64,000 bases of DNA from Ensifer sp. LCM 4579 (GTDB taxonomy: Bacteria > Pseudomonadota > Alphaproteobacteria > Rhizobiales > Rhizobiaceae): positions 247 through 64,246 of the forward strand of contig NZ_MDDV01000003.1 in assembly GCF_001854885.1 (NCBI RefSeq), read 5' to 3'. The position numbers were made by a program, and so were the translations under genes. This document shows, piece after piece, positions 63,570-64,000 of the stretch; the stretch's first letter is position 1, and every line of letters starts with the position of its first letter. The notes under the pieces are model-generated. The model did no database searches, was not told the DNA's origin, and was given only the letters and a program-made list of their open reading frames with translations.

Positions 63570-64000
63570 GCAGCAGACCCTTTCAGCAATGCCCGGGCGA
63601 TCCGCTCCTGAACCGTGTAGTCGGTCATGTCCAGCTTCAGCGGCGTCACCGAAATCCGATTGTCTCGCAAGGCCCGAATATCCGTGCCGGAGCGGAAGTC
63701 GCCGGAGCGCTCGCCGAAGCGCAGCCAGAAATAGGGAAAACCGCGGCCGTCCAGGCGCTCGTCGATGCTGAGCCCCACCTCGAGCTTGCCTTGCGAGGTG
63801 ACTTCCACGCCGGCAACCGCATCCGCCGGACAATTGGGGAAATTCAGATTGACCAAGGTGCCGTTCGGCAGGTCGACTTGCATCAACCGGCGAATCAGCG
63901 CCGGCGCGTGCGCCTCCACCACGTCCCAGGGCACCGTCGCCCCGACCGAGTGGGAATAGGCTTGGCTCAGCGCCATCGAGCGGATGCCCTGCAGCGTCCC
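63566..64000 (-). CDS. surE: 5'/3'-nucleotidase SurE, C-terminal part (partial)
   Basis: The last about 145 residues of SurE, an acid-phosphatase-like survival protein: [17 protein letters not shown], then [24 protein letters not shown], the characteristic DRFWLRFGE-like strand ([34 protein letters not shown]) and a C-terminal dimerisation helix. The N-terminal part with the DDG motif lies beyond the window. Its stop overlaps the pcm start. Confidence 0.94.
   Translation of the reverse strand, partial: GTLQGIRSMALSQAYSHSVGATVPWDVVEAHAPALIRRLMQVDLPNGTLVNLNFPNCPADAVAGVEVTSQGKLEVGLSIDERLDGRGFPYFWLRFGERSGDFRSGTDIRALRDNRISVTPLKLDMTDYTVQERIARALLKGSAA

Overview
The window looks like chromosomal DNA of a GC-rich alphaproteobacterium of the order Hyphomicrobiales, most probably Sinorhizobium/Ensifer. 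The evidence is a phosphatidylcholine synthase nearly identical to what I remember of S. meliloti Pcs, the gene order surE-pcm-LysM/M23-DUF815-yajC-secDF-Mth938, a class I PHA synthase, tandem small RNAs of the rhizobial alpha-r14/NfeR1 type, and rhizobial intergenic mosaic repeats.

Layout. 1-1.4 kb: start of a giant VCBS-repeat adhesin. 2.4-9.4 kb: CBS-domain membrane protein, FadR-type regulator and a four-gene BMP/nucleoside-type ABC importer. 9.4-13.4 kb: quinone oxidoreductase and pcs, a UbiH-type hydroxylase, ccdA. 13.7-19.9 kb: tRNA-Lys, then small proteins, a decayed IS3 transposase, a GlxA-type regulator and an Omp25/31-like barrel. 20-31 kb: tRNA-Arg, an NDUFS4-like protein, then an accessory cluster bounded by tRNA-Pro. 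31-34.5 kb: DUF192 and double cold-shock proteins, glyoxalase I, an M15-type lipoprotein. 34.7-36.5 kb: four tRNA-Glu genes around one foreign-looking gene. 36.5-50.5 kb: recJ, hom, an aminotransferase, phaC, sfsA-map-radC, corA, sthA, tig. 50.9-52.8 kb: tRNA-Leu, two tandem sRNAs and two DUF1127 proteins. 52.8-64 kb: trmFO, squalene/phytoene-synthase-like protein, Mth938, secDF, yajC, DUF815 ATPase, LysM/M23 lipoprotein, pcm, surE.

The most interesting region is 20.7-30.8 kb. A TetR regulator, a VOC protein, a cupin of the DMSP-lyase family, a trimethylamine-dehydrogenase-like flavoprotein, a ProC-like reductase, an OpuAC-type betaine-binding protein, an Ldh-family imine/keto-acid reductase, a LysR regulator, a broken ferredoxin domain and a non-pyrrolysine MttB-family methyltransferase lie together. 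I infer uptake and demethylation of a proline-betaine-like or related methylated onium compound. Two divergent promoter regions in it (21.81-21.96 and 24.70-24.85 kb) have the same architecture in opposite orientation: paired ATGTACAT palindromes at identical distances from the start codons. Each has lost one of its two divergent genes: one keeps the regulator and a frameshifted stub of the flavoprotein, the other keeps the flavoprotein and a 30-codon stub of the regulator that now overlaps the start of proC.

All calls are from reading the sequence; no database search was possible.
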